From Phormidium tenue FACHB-1050 (GTDB lineage: Bacteria; Cyanobacteriota; Cyanobacteriia; Pseudanabaenales; Pseudanabaenaceae), in the NCBI RefSeq assembly GCF_014696925.1, contig NZ_JACJQY010000006.1, positions 62,001-126,000 of the forward strand: DNA of 64,000 nucleotides, read 5' to 3'. The notes beneath the pieces are model-generated. The model was given only the letters and a program-made list of their open reading frames with translations. It was not told the DNA's origin and did not search any database. Below, piece after piece: positions 34,996-42,763 of this stretch; position 1 is the first letter of the stretch; the number at the start of each line of letters is the position of its first letter. Position numbers and translations under genes: made by a program.

Positions 34996-35478
34996 ATGAA
35001 AAAATTAACGTTTTTTGGCACACTATTAGCCGCAACATTTGCATCTGTGTCCGCGACTTTGGCTACTCCTTCATTGCCTAATCTATCTGCACCACATATT
35101 GATGCATCTGAAGCGATGCCTAATAATGTAAGTGCCTCAAGACCCACCTATCTCTTTAAAGTTCATGTCCAAGGACATACCCTTTCGAGTGTGACCATTG
35201 ACCTGCCTGAAGGGATTACGGTTGGTGGAACTATTGATGTAGTCGATCAACTTAATCGTTCATTAGGAGCAACGATTACTTCACAAGGTAATAAATCTGT
35301 AATCTCCTTTGCCCAGCCAATTGCTGTTGGCACAACTCTAAAATTTTCCATGCGTGACATGAATATTGATAGAAATAAAACAAACTTTACTCATCTAATT
35401 CCTGTGTCTGGGAAATTCGCAAATCTAGATGCAAATATTCCTCTTGGACTTGTTCGCATTCAAACCTATTCAAACTAA
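34996..35478 (+). CDS. Exported DUF2808 protein, copy 1
   Basis: 160 residues. Signal peptide KKLTFFGTLLAATFASVSA. The mature part has DUF2808 hallmarks: YLFKVHVQGHTLSSVTIDLP, then IDVVDQLNRSLGATIT and ANIPLGLVRIQTY. DUF2808 proteins are cyanobacterial, secreted or surface proteins of unknown function. About three quarters of residues are identical to copy 2. It has its own upstream TTTCAT box and follows a two-component pair, so metal- or stress-regulated expression is likely. Confidence 0.85.
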   Translation: MKKLTFFGTLLAATFASVSATLATPSLPNLSAPHIDASEAMPNNVSASRPTYLFKVHVQGHTLSSVTIDLPEGITVGGTIDVVDQLNRSLGATITSQGNKSVISFAQPIAVGTTLKFSMRDMNIDRNKTNFTHLIPVSGKFANLDANIPLGLVRIQTYSN

Positions 35479-35499
35479 TGGATTGATTTTTTTGAGAAA

Positions 35500-35633
35500 A
35501 GCTAAATTGGTTTTGGATTTGGTGATCAAAGCAGCGATCGCTAAATCCCATGACATCTCTATTCAAATCAAGAGTGAGTTGGGACAAGGTAGTACATTCA
35601 CAATTAAAATTCTTTCTGTTTTTTGTTGGAATA
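35500..35633 (+). pseudogene. Duplicated C-terminal relic of the histidine kinase
   Basis: The frame AAIAKSHDISIQIKSELGQG followed by STFTIKI matches the end of the kinase at 33574 (AIAKSHDGDIQAKSELTQG, STFTIRL). No kinase body precedes it; it is the 5' part of the second duplication unit and carries no independent start. Confidence 0.8.
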
Positions 35634-35650
35634 TTTCATCATCATTTCAT
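35634..35650 (+). promoter_or_regulatory. TTTCAT-N5-TTTCAT box before the second DUF2808 gene
   Basis: TTTCAT CATCA TTTCAT, exact half-sites retained although the spacer differs from the first unit. It lies 59 bp before the ATG at 35709, with the same CATAGTTGAAATGTAAGC downstream. Conservation of half-sites in the diverged duplicate supports function. Confidence 0.65.
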
Positions 35651-35708
35651 AACAATCCGTCATAGTTGAAATGTAAGCATTTAAACATTCAATTTAATAG
35701 AGTCAATC

Positions 35709-36191
35709 ATGAAAAAATTAATGTTTCTCGGCACACTATTAGCAGCAACATTTGCATCTGTGTCCGCCACTTTTGCTACTCCTTCATTACCTAATCTATC
35801 TGCACCGCATATTGATACATCTGCGGCGATACCTAATAATAGAGGTGCATCACGATCCACTTATTTCTTCCAAGTTCATGTACAAGGACATACACTTTCA
35901 AGTGTGACTATTGACTTACCTGAAGAGGTTAAGGTTGGTGGGACTATTAGTGTAGTCGATCAACTCAATCGTTCTGTAGAAGCAACCGTCACGCCGCAGG
36001 GTAATAAAGCAACCGTCTCTTTTGCTCAGCCAATTGCCATTGGTACAACTCTAAACTTTTATATGCGTGACATTTCAATTGCTTGGAACAAAAAAGACTT
36101 GATCCATCAAATCCCTGTTTCTGCAAAATTCGCAAATTTAGATGCAGATATTCCACTTGGACTTGTTCGCATTCAAACCTACGGTAAGTAA
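35709..36191 (+). CDS. Exported DUF2808 protein, copy 2
   Basis: 160 residues with signal peptide KKLMFLGTLLAATFASVSA and the same DUF2808 pattern as copy 1 (FFQVHVQGHTLSSVTIDLP, DVVDQLNRS-like VVDQLNRSVEATVT, ADIPLGLVRIQTY). Differences are spread through the protein without frameshifts, so both copies seem maintained. A terminator hairpin follows 24 bp after the stop, and the RND adaptor gene begins 171 bp downstream. Confidence 0.85.
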   Translation: MKKLMFLGTLLAATFASVSATFATPSLPNLSAPHIDTSAAIPNNRGASRSTYFFQVHVQGHTLSSVTIDLPEEVKVGGTISVVDQLNRSVEATVTPQGNKATVSFAQPIAIGTTLNFYMRDISIAWNKKDLIHQIPVSAKFANLDADIPLGLVRIQTYGK

Positions 36192-36215
36192 CAGATTATC
36201 TCACGCCAGATTGTG

Positions 36216-36254
36216 AGGTAAAGCGACAATAGCTTTGCTGTTGTCGCTTTACCT
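36216..36254 (+). terminator. Terminator hairpin after the second DUF2808 gene
   Basis: AGGTAAAGCGACAA and TTGTCGCTTTACCT form a perfect 14-bp stem with an 11-base loop, followed by TTGG. It separates DUF2808 transcription from the adaptor gene. Confidence 0.65.
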
Positions 36255-36277
36255 TTGGCAAAATTGAAATATTAAGA

Positions 36278-36294
36278 TTTCATACCTATTTCAT
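36278..36294 (+). promoter_or_regulatory. TTTCAT-N5-TTTCAT box before the RND adaptor gene
   Basis: TTTCAT ACCTA TTTCAT, exact half-sites, 69 bp before the ATG at 36363. It lies just beyond the terminator hairpin, so it belongs to the adaptor gene's own promoter. Confidence 0.6.
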
Positions 36295-36362
36295 TTTGTT
36301 GTGAGATGCTTGGTACAAAAGCAACTGCAATAAATTTTGAGTGTAAAAATTAGATTAAGCAA

Positions 36363-37928
36363 ATGAGCATATCCCCAAAACTTCGCACTCCCATTGTTAA
36401 AGTACTTCTTAGTTTGATTTTGCTATCTAATCCTGCGATCGCATTGGCTCATGCTGGACATGGAGATGAATTTAAGGGAAATAACACAACTCAGATTACG
36501 GGAATAACTGTAGAGGATGAAGTTGCTAAATCTCTGGGAATTAAAGTCGAAACTGTAAAGCAACAGCCCCTAAAATTTGGTATTCAAACCACAGGGCAGA
36601 TTGAGACTTTACCGAACCAACAAGTAAAAGTGACCACTCCGATCAAAGGAACAATTGTTAATTTGCTAGTAGAGCCGGGGGCTTTAGTTCGGGCAGGTCA
36701 ACCTGTTGCAATTCTATCTAGTCCAGAACTAGCAGATTTACGAGTTAGTGCGCTGGAGAAAAAAGCAGATGCAAGTGGAAATGTGCTAACTTCTGAATCA
36801 AATTTACGTTTAGCTAGACAAAATCTCGAACGTCAGAAGCTACTTGTTGAATCAGATATCCGTCAGGCTCAGACTGAGTTAAATTTAGATAAGGAACGTT
36901 ATGAGCGCGACAAAGAATTATTAGAGAAAGGTGCGATCGCCAGACGACAGTTACAAGAATCGGAAGCAAAATTGGTTGCTGCAAGAGCCTCTCTAGCCAA
37001 GGCAGAAAGCCGCTTACCTTTGCTAGAAGCCCAAGCACAATTAGAAAGAGCAGAGGCTGATGTACAAGTATCTTCGATTAGAGTAGATCTAAGTACAGCA
37101 GCTTATTCAGCTCGATTAAATCAGCTAGAGGCAAGTGCAAACTCTAATGGCACTATTACGATCGCTGCACCAATTGATGGAGTTGTCAGCGATCGCGAAG
37201 CGACAATTGGCGAGTCCGTTGATGCAGCAGGAAAGCCATTGATGACCATCGTTAATGATGAAAGGGTTCTCGCCAGTGCGAATATTTACGAAAAAGACAT
37301 AAGTAAAATCCGTATTGGTCAACCCGTTCAGGTGAAAATCGCAGGACAGCCCTCGACTACAGTTTTTCAAGGTAAGGTGACAGTGATTGGTACTACTGTA
37401 GAAGGACAAAGCCGTATTGTTCCAGTGAAAGCTGAGATTGGCAATGTGAAGGGACAGTTAAAGGCAGGGATGTTTACCAATATCGAAATCCTCACAGATA
37501 GTGTTTCTGTCCCAACCTTAGCGATTCCTGCTGCGTCAGTAGTAGAAGCAAATGGGAAGCAGTTAGTATTTGTCCAAAATGGCAAGTCTTATCAGCCCGT
37601 TGATGTGACTTTGGGAAGAACTTCGGGTGAGTTAGTGGAAATTAAAAGCGGATTGTTTGAAGGCGATCGTATTGTCACTCAACGTGCTAGTCAACTATAT
37701 GCTCAATCTCTACGTGGTGACAGTAAACCTAAAGATGAGAAAGTTGATGCTGTAGTATCTGCACCTAATTCTGCAAATGGACAGATTGCTTGGTGGGCAA
37801 TTATCTTAGCAGGAGGTATTGGCGGCGGTGGGATTGTTGCGGCTTCGTTTTGGCTAGGAAGGCGATCAGGTACAAAAATGGTGATTTTGCGTGAGCCTTT
37901 AAGTACAAGCGATCGCATTGATAGATAA
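36363..37928 (+). CDS. RND efflux periplasmic adaptor (CzcB/NrsB family)
   Basis: 521 residues. Signal peptide up to about 28, then a metal-binding-like HAGHGDEF. The lipoyl half-motifs (VKVTTPIKGTIVNLLVEPG and ITIAAPIDGVVSDREATIG) flank a long alpha-hairpin (about 135-245), followed by beta-barrel and membrane-proximal domains (SVVEANGKQLVFVQNGKSY) and a C-terminal membrane helix. It links an inner-membrane RND pump to an outer-membrane channel. No pump gene is adjacent on this strand; the nrsA-like gene at 42764 or the pumps at 60520 and 63824 are possible partners. Confidence 0.9.
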   Translation: MSISPKLRTPIVKVLLSLILLSNPAIALAHAGHGDEFKGNNTTQITGITVEDEVAKSLGIKVETVKQQPLKFGIQTTGQIETLPNQQVKVTTPIKGTIVNLLVEPGALVRAGQPVAILSSPELADLRVSALEKKADASGNVLTSESNLRLARQNLERQKLLVESDIRQAQTELNLDKERYERDKELLEKGAIARRQLQESEAKLVAARASLAKAESRLPLLEAQAQLERAEADVQVSSIRVDLSTAAYSARLNQLEASANSNGTITIAAPIDGVVSDREATIGESVDAAGKPLMTIVNDERVLASANIYEKDISKIRIGQPVQVKIAGQPSTTVFQGKVTVIGTTVEGQSRIVPVKAEIGNVKGQLKAGMFTNIEILTDSVSVPTLAIPAASVVEANGKQLVFVQNGKSYQPVDVTLGRTSGELVEIKSGLFEGDRIVTQRASQLYAQSLRGDSKPKDEKVDAVVSAPNSANGQIAWWAIILAGGIGGGGIVAASFWLGRRSGTKMVILREPLSTSDRIDR

Positions 37929-38048
37929 GCTCCTGTTGTTAAATATTGAGTTAGAGATTTGATTATGAGTTTAGTTATTGCTTTTTGACTCAAACAAGCT
38001 TGAATAATCACGAAGTTCTAACGAATAAGTGTTGAATCTAATCAAGTT

Positions 38049-39359
38049 TTAAGATATCCACGTCAAAAATGTTTGGATCAGTAGCCAAATATTAAGCCCA
38101 ATGATGATAGCGGAAACTAGCCATGCTAAACCTTTTAACCATTTAGGATTAGCAAATTCACCCATTAAGGAGTGATCGCTAGTAAACATTACCAAAGGAA
38201 TCACTGCAAAGGGCAGTTGCAAACTCAAAGTTACTTGACTGAGAACAATTAGGTTACTGGTGCTATGCTCACCAAAGAATATAATCGCAATTAGGGCAGG
38301 AATCACTGCCAGAAGTCTTGTTGCCAATCGGCGTAACCAAGGAGGCAAATGCAAATCTAGGAAACCTTCCATAACAATCTGTCCTGCTAAGGTAGCGGTC
38401 AAAGTAGAACTTTGTCCAGAAGCAAGCAGAGCTAAACCAAAAATAGCACTAGCAGCACTGACACCCAGTAGTGGTGAGAGCAATTGGTAAGCTTCTTGAA
38501 TTTCAGCAACTTTCTGATAGCCTGAAAAATGGAATGTGGCAGCAGCGACGATTAAAATTGCGGAGTTGATAAACAAAGCAAAAGAGAGAGCCACAGTGGA
38601 ATCAATCGTGCCAAATTTGATTGCTTCCCATTTCTTTTTAGGAGTTTCTTCCCAAGCACGGGTTTGCACAATTGCTGAATGCAGATAGAGGTTGTGTGGC
38701 ATAACAGTTGCACCTAAAATGCCGATTGCAATGTAAAGCATTTCAGGATTCTGTAAAATTTCTAATTTCGGCACATATCCCCATAGAATACCGCCTACAT
38801 CTGGTTTGGCAAATAGAATCTCGGTGGCAAAGCAAACCCCAATTGTAGCTATCAGCATGATTACTAAAGCTTCGACATAACGAAATCCTTTATGTTGCAG
38901 CATTAACAGAACGATTACATCCAAGGCGGTGATACATACTCCCCACACCAAAGGTAAACCAAATAGCAATTGAATAGCGATCGCACTTCCTAGTAACTCT
39001 GCTAAATCACAGGCAGCGATCGCAATCTCACACAGTACCCATAGACAGAAATTAACTCTAGGACTAAAGCGATCTCGGCACAACTGGGCTAAATCTCGCC
39101 CAGTAGCTACACCCAAACGCACACATAAAGATTGCAACAAGATTGCCATTAAGTTTGAGATCAGAATGACACTTAAGAGGGCATAGCCAAACTTAGAACC
39201 ACCCGCAAGATCGGTTGCCCAATTGCCTGGGTCCATGTATCCCACCGAAACTAAATATCCCGGTCCTGCATAAGCAAGCATCTTGCGCCAGAAATTACCA
39301 ATCTTGGGAACAGCAATTGTACGATGGACTTCAGACAAGCTAGGTTTACGAATAGTCAT
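38049..39359 (-). CDS. mntH: Nramp-family divalent metal transporter
   Basis: 436 residues with about eleven membrane helices. The helix-1 metal site DPGNWATDLAGG and helix-6 MPHNLYLHSAI are conserved, so a proton-coupled importer of Mn(II) and possibly Fe(II) is expected. CDLAELLGSAIAIQLLF is also typical. A 17-bp TTTCAT repeat lies 20 bp upstream of the start, in opposite orientation to the gene, so a repressor arrangement is likely. Start is ATG at 39359. Confidence 0.92.
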   Translation of the reverse strand: MTIRKPSLSEVHRTIAVPKIGNFWRKMLAYAGPGYLVSVGYMDPGNWATDLAGGSKFGYALLSVILISNLMAILLQSLCVRLGVATGRDLAQLCRDRFSPRVNFCLWVLCEIAIAACDLAELLGSAIAIQLLFGLPLVWGVCITALDVIVLLMLQHKGFRYVEALVIMLIATIGVCFATEILFAKPDVGGILWGYVPKLEILQNPEMLYIAIGILGATVMPHNLYLHSAIVQTRAWEETPKKKWEAIKFGTIDSTVALSFALFINSAILIVAAATFHFSGYQKVAEIQEAYQLLSPLLGVSAASAIFGLALLASGQSSTLTATLAGQIVMEGFLDLHLPPWLRRLATRLLAVIPALIAIIFFGEHSTSNLIVLSQVTLSLQLPFAVIPLVMFTSDHSLMGEFANPKWLKGLAWLVSAIIIGLNIWLLIQTFLTWIS

Positions 39360-39378
39360 AGAAATATTACTAAGATAT

Positions 39379-39395
39379 TTTCATAATCGTTTCAT
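39379..39395 (+). promoter_or_regulatory. Reverse-oriented TTTCAT box in the mntH promoter
   Basis: TTTCAT AATCG TTTCAT on the plus strand, 20 bp upstream of the leftward mntH start. The same 17-mer occurs twice before the multicopper oxidase at 49977. The close, reversed placement would block rather than recruit polymerase. Confidence 0.6.
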
Positions 39396-39446
39396 AATCC
39401 CATGAATACATCCAGAATTGCTATAGATAAATTTACTATTGCGCCA

Positions 39447-39776
39447 CTATTTTCTAGGGGCATACATGATTACCAAAACTCCTAGAAGTGCAATCCAGCC
39501 GCCTAGCATATCAAACTTATCTGGCACAACTTTATCCACTTGCCATCCCCAAAGTAAGGATAGAACGATGAATATACCTCCATAGGCAGCATAGACGCGC
39601 CCAAAGTTTGATGGTTGTAGAGTTGGGATTACACCATAAATGACCAGTAGCAAAATGCCCAAAGCTCCTAACCAAATGCTTTTACCTTCTTTTAGCCATA
39701 GCCAAATTGAGTAGCCGCCGCCAATTTCACATAGCCCAGCGATCAAAAAATAGAATAGCGATTGTAAGAATGACAT
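39447..39776 (-). CDS. YnfA family small membrane protein
   Basis: 109 residues with four membrane helices. The N-terminus [21 protein letters not shown] and the central [20 protein letters not shown] match YnfA, a member of the small multidrug resistance-like superfamily of unknown substrate. Start is ATG at 39776, 61 bp after the methyltransferase gene ends. It belongs to the leftward run that begins with the nrs-like operon, though a role in metal export is not shown. Confidence 0.88.
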   Translation of the reverse strand: MSFLQSLFYFLIAGLCEIGGGYSIWLWLKEGKSIWLGALGILLLVIYGVIPTLQPSNFGRVYAAYGGIFIVLSLLWGWQVDKVVPDKFDMLGGWIALLGVLVIMYAPRK

Positions 39777-39837
39777 TAAACCTATCCGAATATGCTGTTT
39801 AGTCTATTGCGAAAATCCACCTCTAACTTCTGGACTT

Positions 39838-40467
39838 CTAACTGCGGAAACCTATAGCAACCATAATCCCCCAGAAAGCTCCTAGTTTCTGTTTCTTTTC
39901 CTGTATGACATCAAATCCTGCCTTAGTCATAAGATCGCGTAATTCCTTTTGGCTATAACAGTCTTTGTGAGAAGGATCGAATATTTTCAGAAATAAATCC
40001 AACGCCTGACAGATCCAATAATCTCGACACCAATCCATAATGATTAGCTTTCCTTGAGGTTTAAGAATGCGGCGTATTTCTTCTAAGGTATCTAGAGGAT
40101 GATCGAAGTAATGAAAGGCACTGACTGTAACTACCATGTCAAATTTGTGATCTGGGAATGGCAAGGCGATCGCACTAGCTTTGACAAATTCTAGGTTAGG
40201 CAGTTTTAACCGTGCCACATCTAACATTTTTTCAGAAATATCAACACCGACAATTTTTAAATCAGGATGTACATTAAGGAGCATTCGTTCTAGTTCTCCA
40301 GTCCCGCAAGCGAGATCTAAAACATGCTCATTGCCTGAAATTTGTCTTGATCCTTGTAAATAGTCGATCAGGAAATTAAGTGTATCGCTAACGTATCTTC
40401 TCCATCGGCGATCATAAATCTCGGCAAATTGATCATATTGATTTTTAACTGTTGATTCGATTGACAT
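39838..40467 (-). CDS. Class I SAM-dependent methyltransferase
   Basis: 209 residues. Motif I HVLDLACGTGELE (about 49-61), acidic IVGVDISEKML, FVKASAIALPFPDHKFDMVV and RRILKPQGKLIIMDW are typical of the UbiE/Methyltransf_11 group. The C-terminal residues form a small helical cap. The substrate is unknown. The start is ATG at 40467, 11 bp after the nrsD-like stop, so it may be the last gene of the nickel-type operon, which is unusual for that operon. Confidence 0.88.
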   Translation of the reverse strand: MSIESTVKNQYDQFAEIYDRRWRRYVSDTLNFLIDYLQGSRQISGNEHVLDLACGTGELERMLLNVHPDLKIVGVDISEKMLDVARLKLPNLEFVKASAIALPFPDHKFDMVVTVSAFHYFDHPLDTLEEIRRILKPQGKLIIMDWCRDYWICQALDLFLKIFDPSHKDCYSQKELRDLMTKAGFDVIQEKKQKLGAFWGIMVAIGFRS

Positions 40468-40478
40468 GAATAAAACTC

Positions 40479-41873
40479 CTAATGACTATGTAAGTGATGA
40501 ATATCAGTGTAGTGAGCATGACGATGGTTTATTGGTAGATGCTCATGAGTATGTGTATGTGGTTCAGTTAGTAATACACCTTCAGGGTGATCATGTTGAT
40601 GATGTGGATCGTGAGTATGTTCGTGTTCATGCCAGAGGTATTCATGCTGATGTTCATGAGTTTTAGGAGCTAGCAAGATCTGAACTACTGCGAGAAGAGT
40701 AAACCCAATCAAGCTTCCGTAAAGAAACGAAGTATTACTTTGACTTCCCAACCAACCTGCAATTGGATAGGAAACTGCCCACCATAGATGGCTCCAAGCA
40801 AAATGTGCGCCATAAACCCGCCCCTGAAGGTTAGATGGAATCTGATCAGCGATGAGAGTCTGGGTAGGTAAATTTACGAAAACTTGACCCATCCCAGCGA
40901 TCGCCCAAAGAAATATCAATGGCACTAAACCGACATAATTCGCGGGTAAAATTGCCAACGTAATCAAAACTGCGCCAAACAGAACTACAATTGTGCGCTC
41001 CCATTGCTTATTAGTCGCTCCTACCATTACCGCCGCTATAGTTGCGCCAATGCCAAAAGCAGCCATTACCCAGCCATATTCTAAACTGCTTAGTTTGAGA
41101 GTTCCTTTTATGTAGCCTACGGTATTTACTAAAATCTGCGCTCCTGCGATTGATGCTACAAATTGGAGCATCAGAGCATAGCGAATAAAAGCATTAGCAA
41201 ATAAACGTGTGGTTCCTTCTTTAACATCACCAATAATTGTAACGATCGTTCCTTTTGTCGATTTTTCTGAGTTCTCATTTCGCTCTACTCTCAGTTGATT
41301 TGGAAGTGTGAAAATCAGAATTGCGGCGAGAAAGAAAGAAATTGCATCCAGAAAAAATATCTGTCTTGCACCAATCCATGCCGATACACTGCCAGCAATG
41401 CCAGGGCCTAAAACGCCTAATAATTGATAAGTAGCAGCAGAAAGGGCGATCGCTTGAGCATATTCACGGTTACCTGTGACTAAAGGAATCGTAGCTTGAT
41501 AGGTAGGCGTAAAGAAGGCATTGAATATATTTAGGGCAAAGACTAGAACATAAATCTGCCAAACTGCATTCACAAAGGGCATAGTTCCCACAATTACCAT
41601 TCGTGCGATATGAGTTATGACGAGAATTAGTTTGCGATCTAGGCGATCGGCGATCGCACCTGCAATGGGAGAGAGGATTACAAAAGCTGTTACACGCAAG
41701 GTCAAAGCTACAGAAAGCACTACAGCACTATCTTTTCCTGCTAGTTCAAAAGCTAGTAAAGCCAATCCTAACCACGTTAGAGCATCACCAAATAAGCTGA
41801 TAGTCTGAGCAGTATAGAGTCTGGCAAAAGTTGAGTTATTGAGGCATCGTAATGATGAGGGAACCTGTGACAT
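40479..41873 (-). CDS. nrsD: MFS metal exporter with His-rich tail (NrsD-like)
   Basis: 464 residues. Twelve membrane helices of MFS type, with the loop DRLDRKLILVITH after helix 2, are followed by a 60-residue C-terminal tail packed with His (HEHQHEYLWHEHEHTHDPHH and further clusters). In Synechocystis, NrsD is an MFS nickel exporter with a His-rich C-terminus encoded in nrsBACD, which matches both the architecture and the neighbours here. The tail probably binds Ni or Co in the cytosol. Start is ATG at 41873, 38 bp after the nrsC-like stop. Confidence 0.85.
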   Translation of the reverse strand: MSQVPSSLRCLNNSTFARLYTAQTISLFGDALTWLGLALLAFELAGKDSAVVLSVALTLRVTAFVILSPIAGAIADRLDRKLILVITHIARMVIVGTMPFVNAVWQIYVLVFALNIFNAFFTPTYQATIPLVTGNREYAQAIALSAATYQLLGVLGPGIAGSVSAWIGARQIFFLDAISFFLAAILIFTLPNQLRVERNENSEKSTKGTIVTIIGDVKEGTTRLFANAFIRYALMLQFVASIAGAQILVNTVGYIKGTLKLSSLEYGWVMAAFGIGATIAAVMVGATNKQWERTIVVLFGAVLITLAILPANYVGLVPLIFLWAIAGMGQVFVNLPTQTLIADQIPSNLQGRVYGAHFAWSHLWWAVSYPIAGWLGSQSNTSFLYGSLIGFTLLAVVQILLAPKTHEHQHEYLWHEHEHTHDPHHQHDHPEGVLLTEPHTHTHEHLPINHRHAHYTDIHHLHSH

Positions 41874-41911
41874 TTTGGTTGGGCTGAGATAGGTATCGAT
41901 AGTTTTTAGGT

Positions 41912-42652
41912 TTAGAAAGACTCAATTTTGTTAATCATTTGAGATCCACTCATTTTACTTGTAGAGGCAAGTTCTTCAGCTAGAAATTTACGATAAAGCT
42001 TGGGTAAAAATGGTGTCATCAAATTATCTTCAAGCCCACTGCCTAGACTAGTCCAAACATCAGACAACTCACCCAAAGCATCTTCAACCCGATCTTTTTT
42101 GAGCAAAGTTAAAATATCCACATTCCATTGATGATGATCTTTGAGCCATCGATAGACAACGATATCTTGGTACTCAGGCTCAAAGCTATAGGTTATGCCA
42201 TTTGGGGTTTCAGATGGATTGGGATGATATTTAGAAGCTTTTTCCATCCAAGTAGAGGTAAGAAATTGATACCTCCCAGAGGCGGTGGAGCATTTTCCTT
42301 TATTTACGTCAGTTTTAATCGGAATGCATTGATTAGGATGTTGACTTAAATCGTGAACATGATCTCCACCATATAAAAGCGCATAGGAGTTCTTACCACT
42401 GGACTCGCTTGCAGAAATAGTTCTCATCAAAGCTCGAATATAGGGATCGCCATTAGACATAGCTAGTGGTGGCACATCTTCAGATACTTTCAGATAGTTA
42501 ACGTGTCTTATGACGTTCTGGGCATTTTGGAGAAACCAGAGTAAGGCAAATAGGCTCAGAATTGAAGCGATATCCCAAATCTTTTGCTTTCTACTGTATA
42601 CCTTATCTTCGCCTTCCTTATTGTGTTTTTGTTTTGAACGATAAAAGAACAT
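41912..42652 (-). CDS. nrsC: Membrane-anchored lysozyme-like protein (NrsC-like)
   Basis: 246 residues from ATG at 42652; an upstream TTG at 42694 is less likely. One N-terminal membrane helix (IWDIASILSLFALLWFL) is followed by a phage-lambda-type muramidase domain (about 75-190): MRTISASESSGKNSYALLYG with the catalytic-type Glu, then CSTASGRYQFLTSTW and YQDIVVYRWLKDH. NrsC in Synechocystis sits between nrsA and nrsD as here, and is likewise recalled as lysozyme-like. It may open peptidoglycan for assembly of the efflux complex; this is inference. Confidence 0.78.
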   Translation of the reverse strand: MFFYRSKQKHNKEGEDKVYSRKQKIWDIASILSLFALLWFLQNAQNVIRHVNYLKVSEDVPPLAMSNGDPYIRALMRTISASESSGKNSYALLYGGDHVHDLSQHPNQCIPIKTDVNKGKCSTASGRYQFLTSTWMEKASKYHPNPSETPNGITYSFEPEYQDIVVYRWLKDHHQWNVDILTLLKKDRVEDALGELSDVWTSLGSGLEDNLMTPFLPKLYRKFLAEELASTSKMSGSQMINKIESF

Positions 42653-42763
42653 AGAGATAATTTTTAAACAGTCGCAATAGAATCTTAAAATCAAAAAATT
42701 TTGACTTTAAGAACTAAATTAAGGCGAATTTGTTCCTTATTCTAATTCTTAAAGTCTTTATGG

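Larger units (their letters stand above)
34786..36191 (+). repeat. Tandem duplication of kinase tail, promoter and DUF2808 gene
   Basis: Two diverged copies with a period of about 713 bp. Unit 1 contains the kinase 3' end, a TTTCAT box and a DUF2808 gene. Unit 2 begins near 35500 with a relic of the kinase 3' end, then repeats the box, the shared GTCATAGTTGAAATGTAAGC segment and a second DUF2808 gene. The shared boundary inside kinase sequence shows duplication in place rather than independent gain. Confidence 0.8.

Noticed and set aside
40466-40666. Plus-strand frame rich in Asp, His and Val
   Set aside because: It is the antisense reading of the His-rich tail of the MFS exporter.
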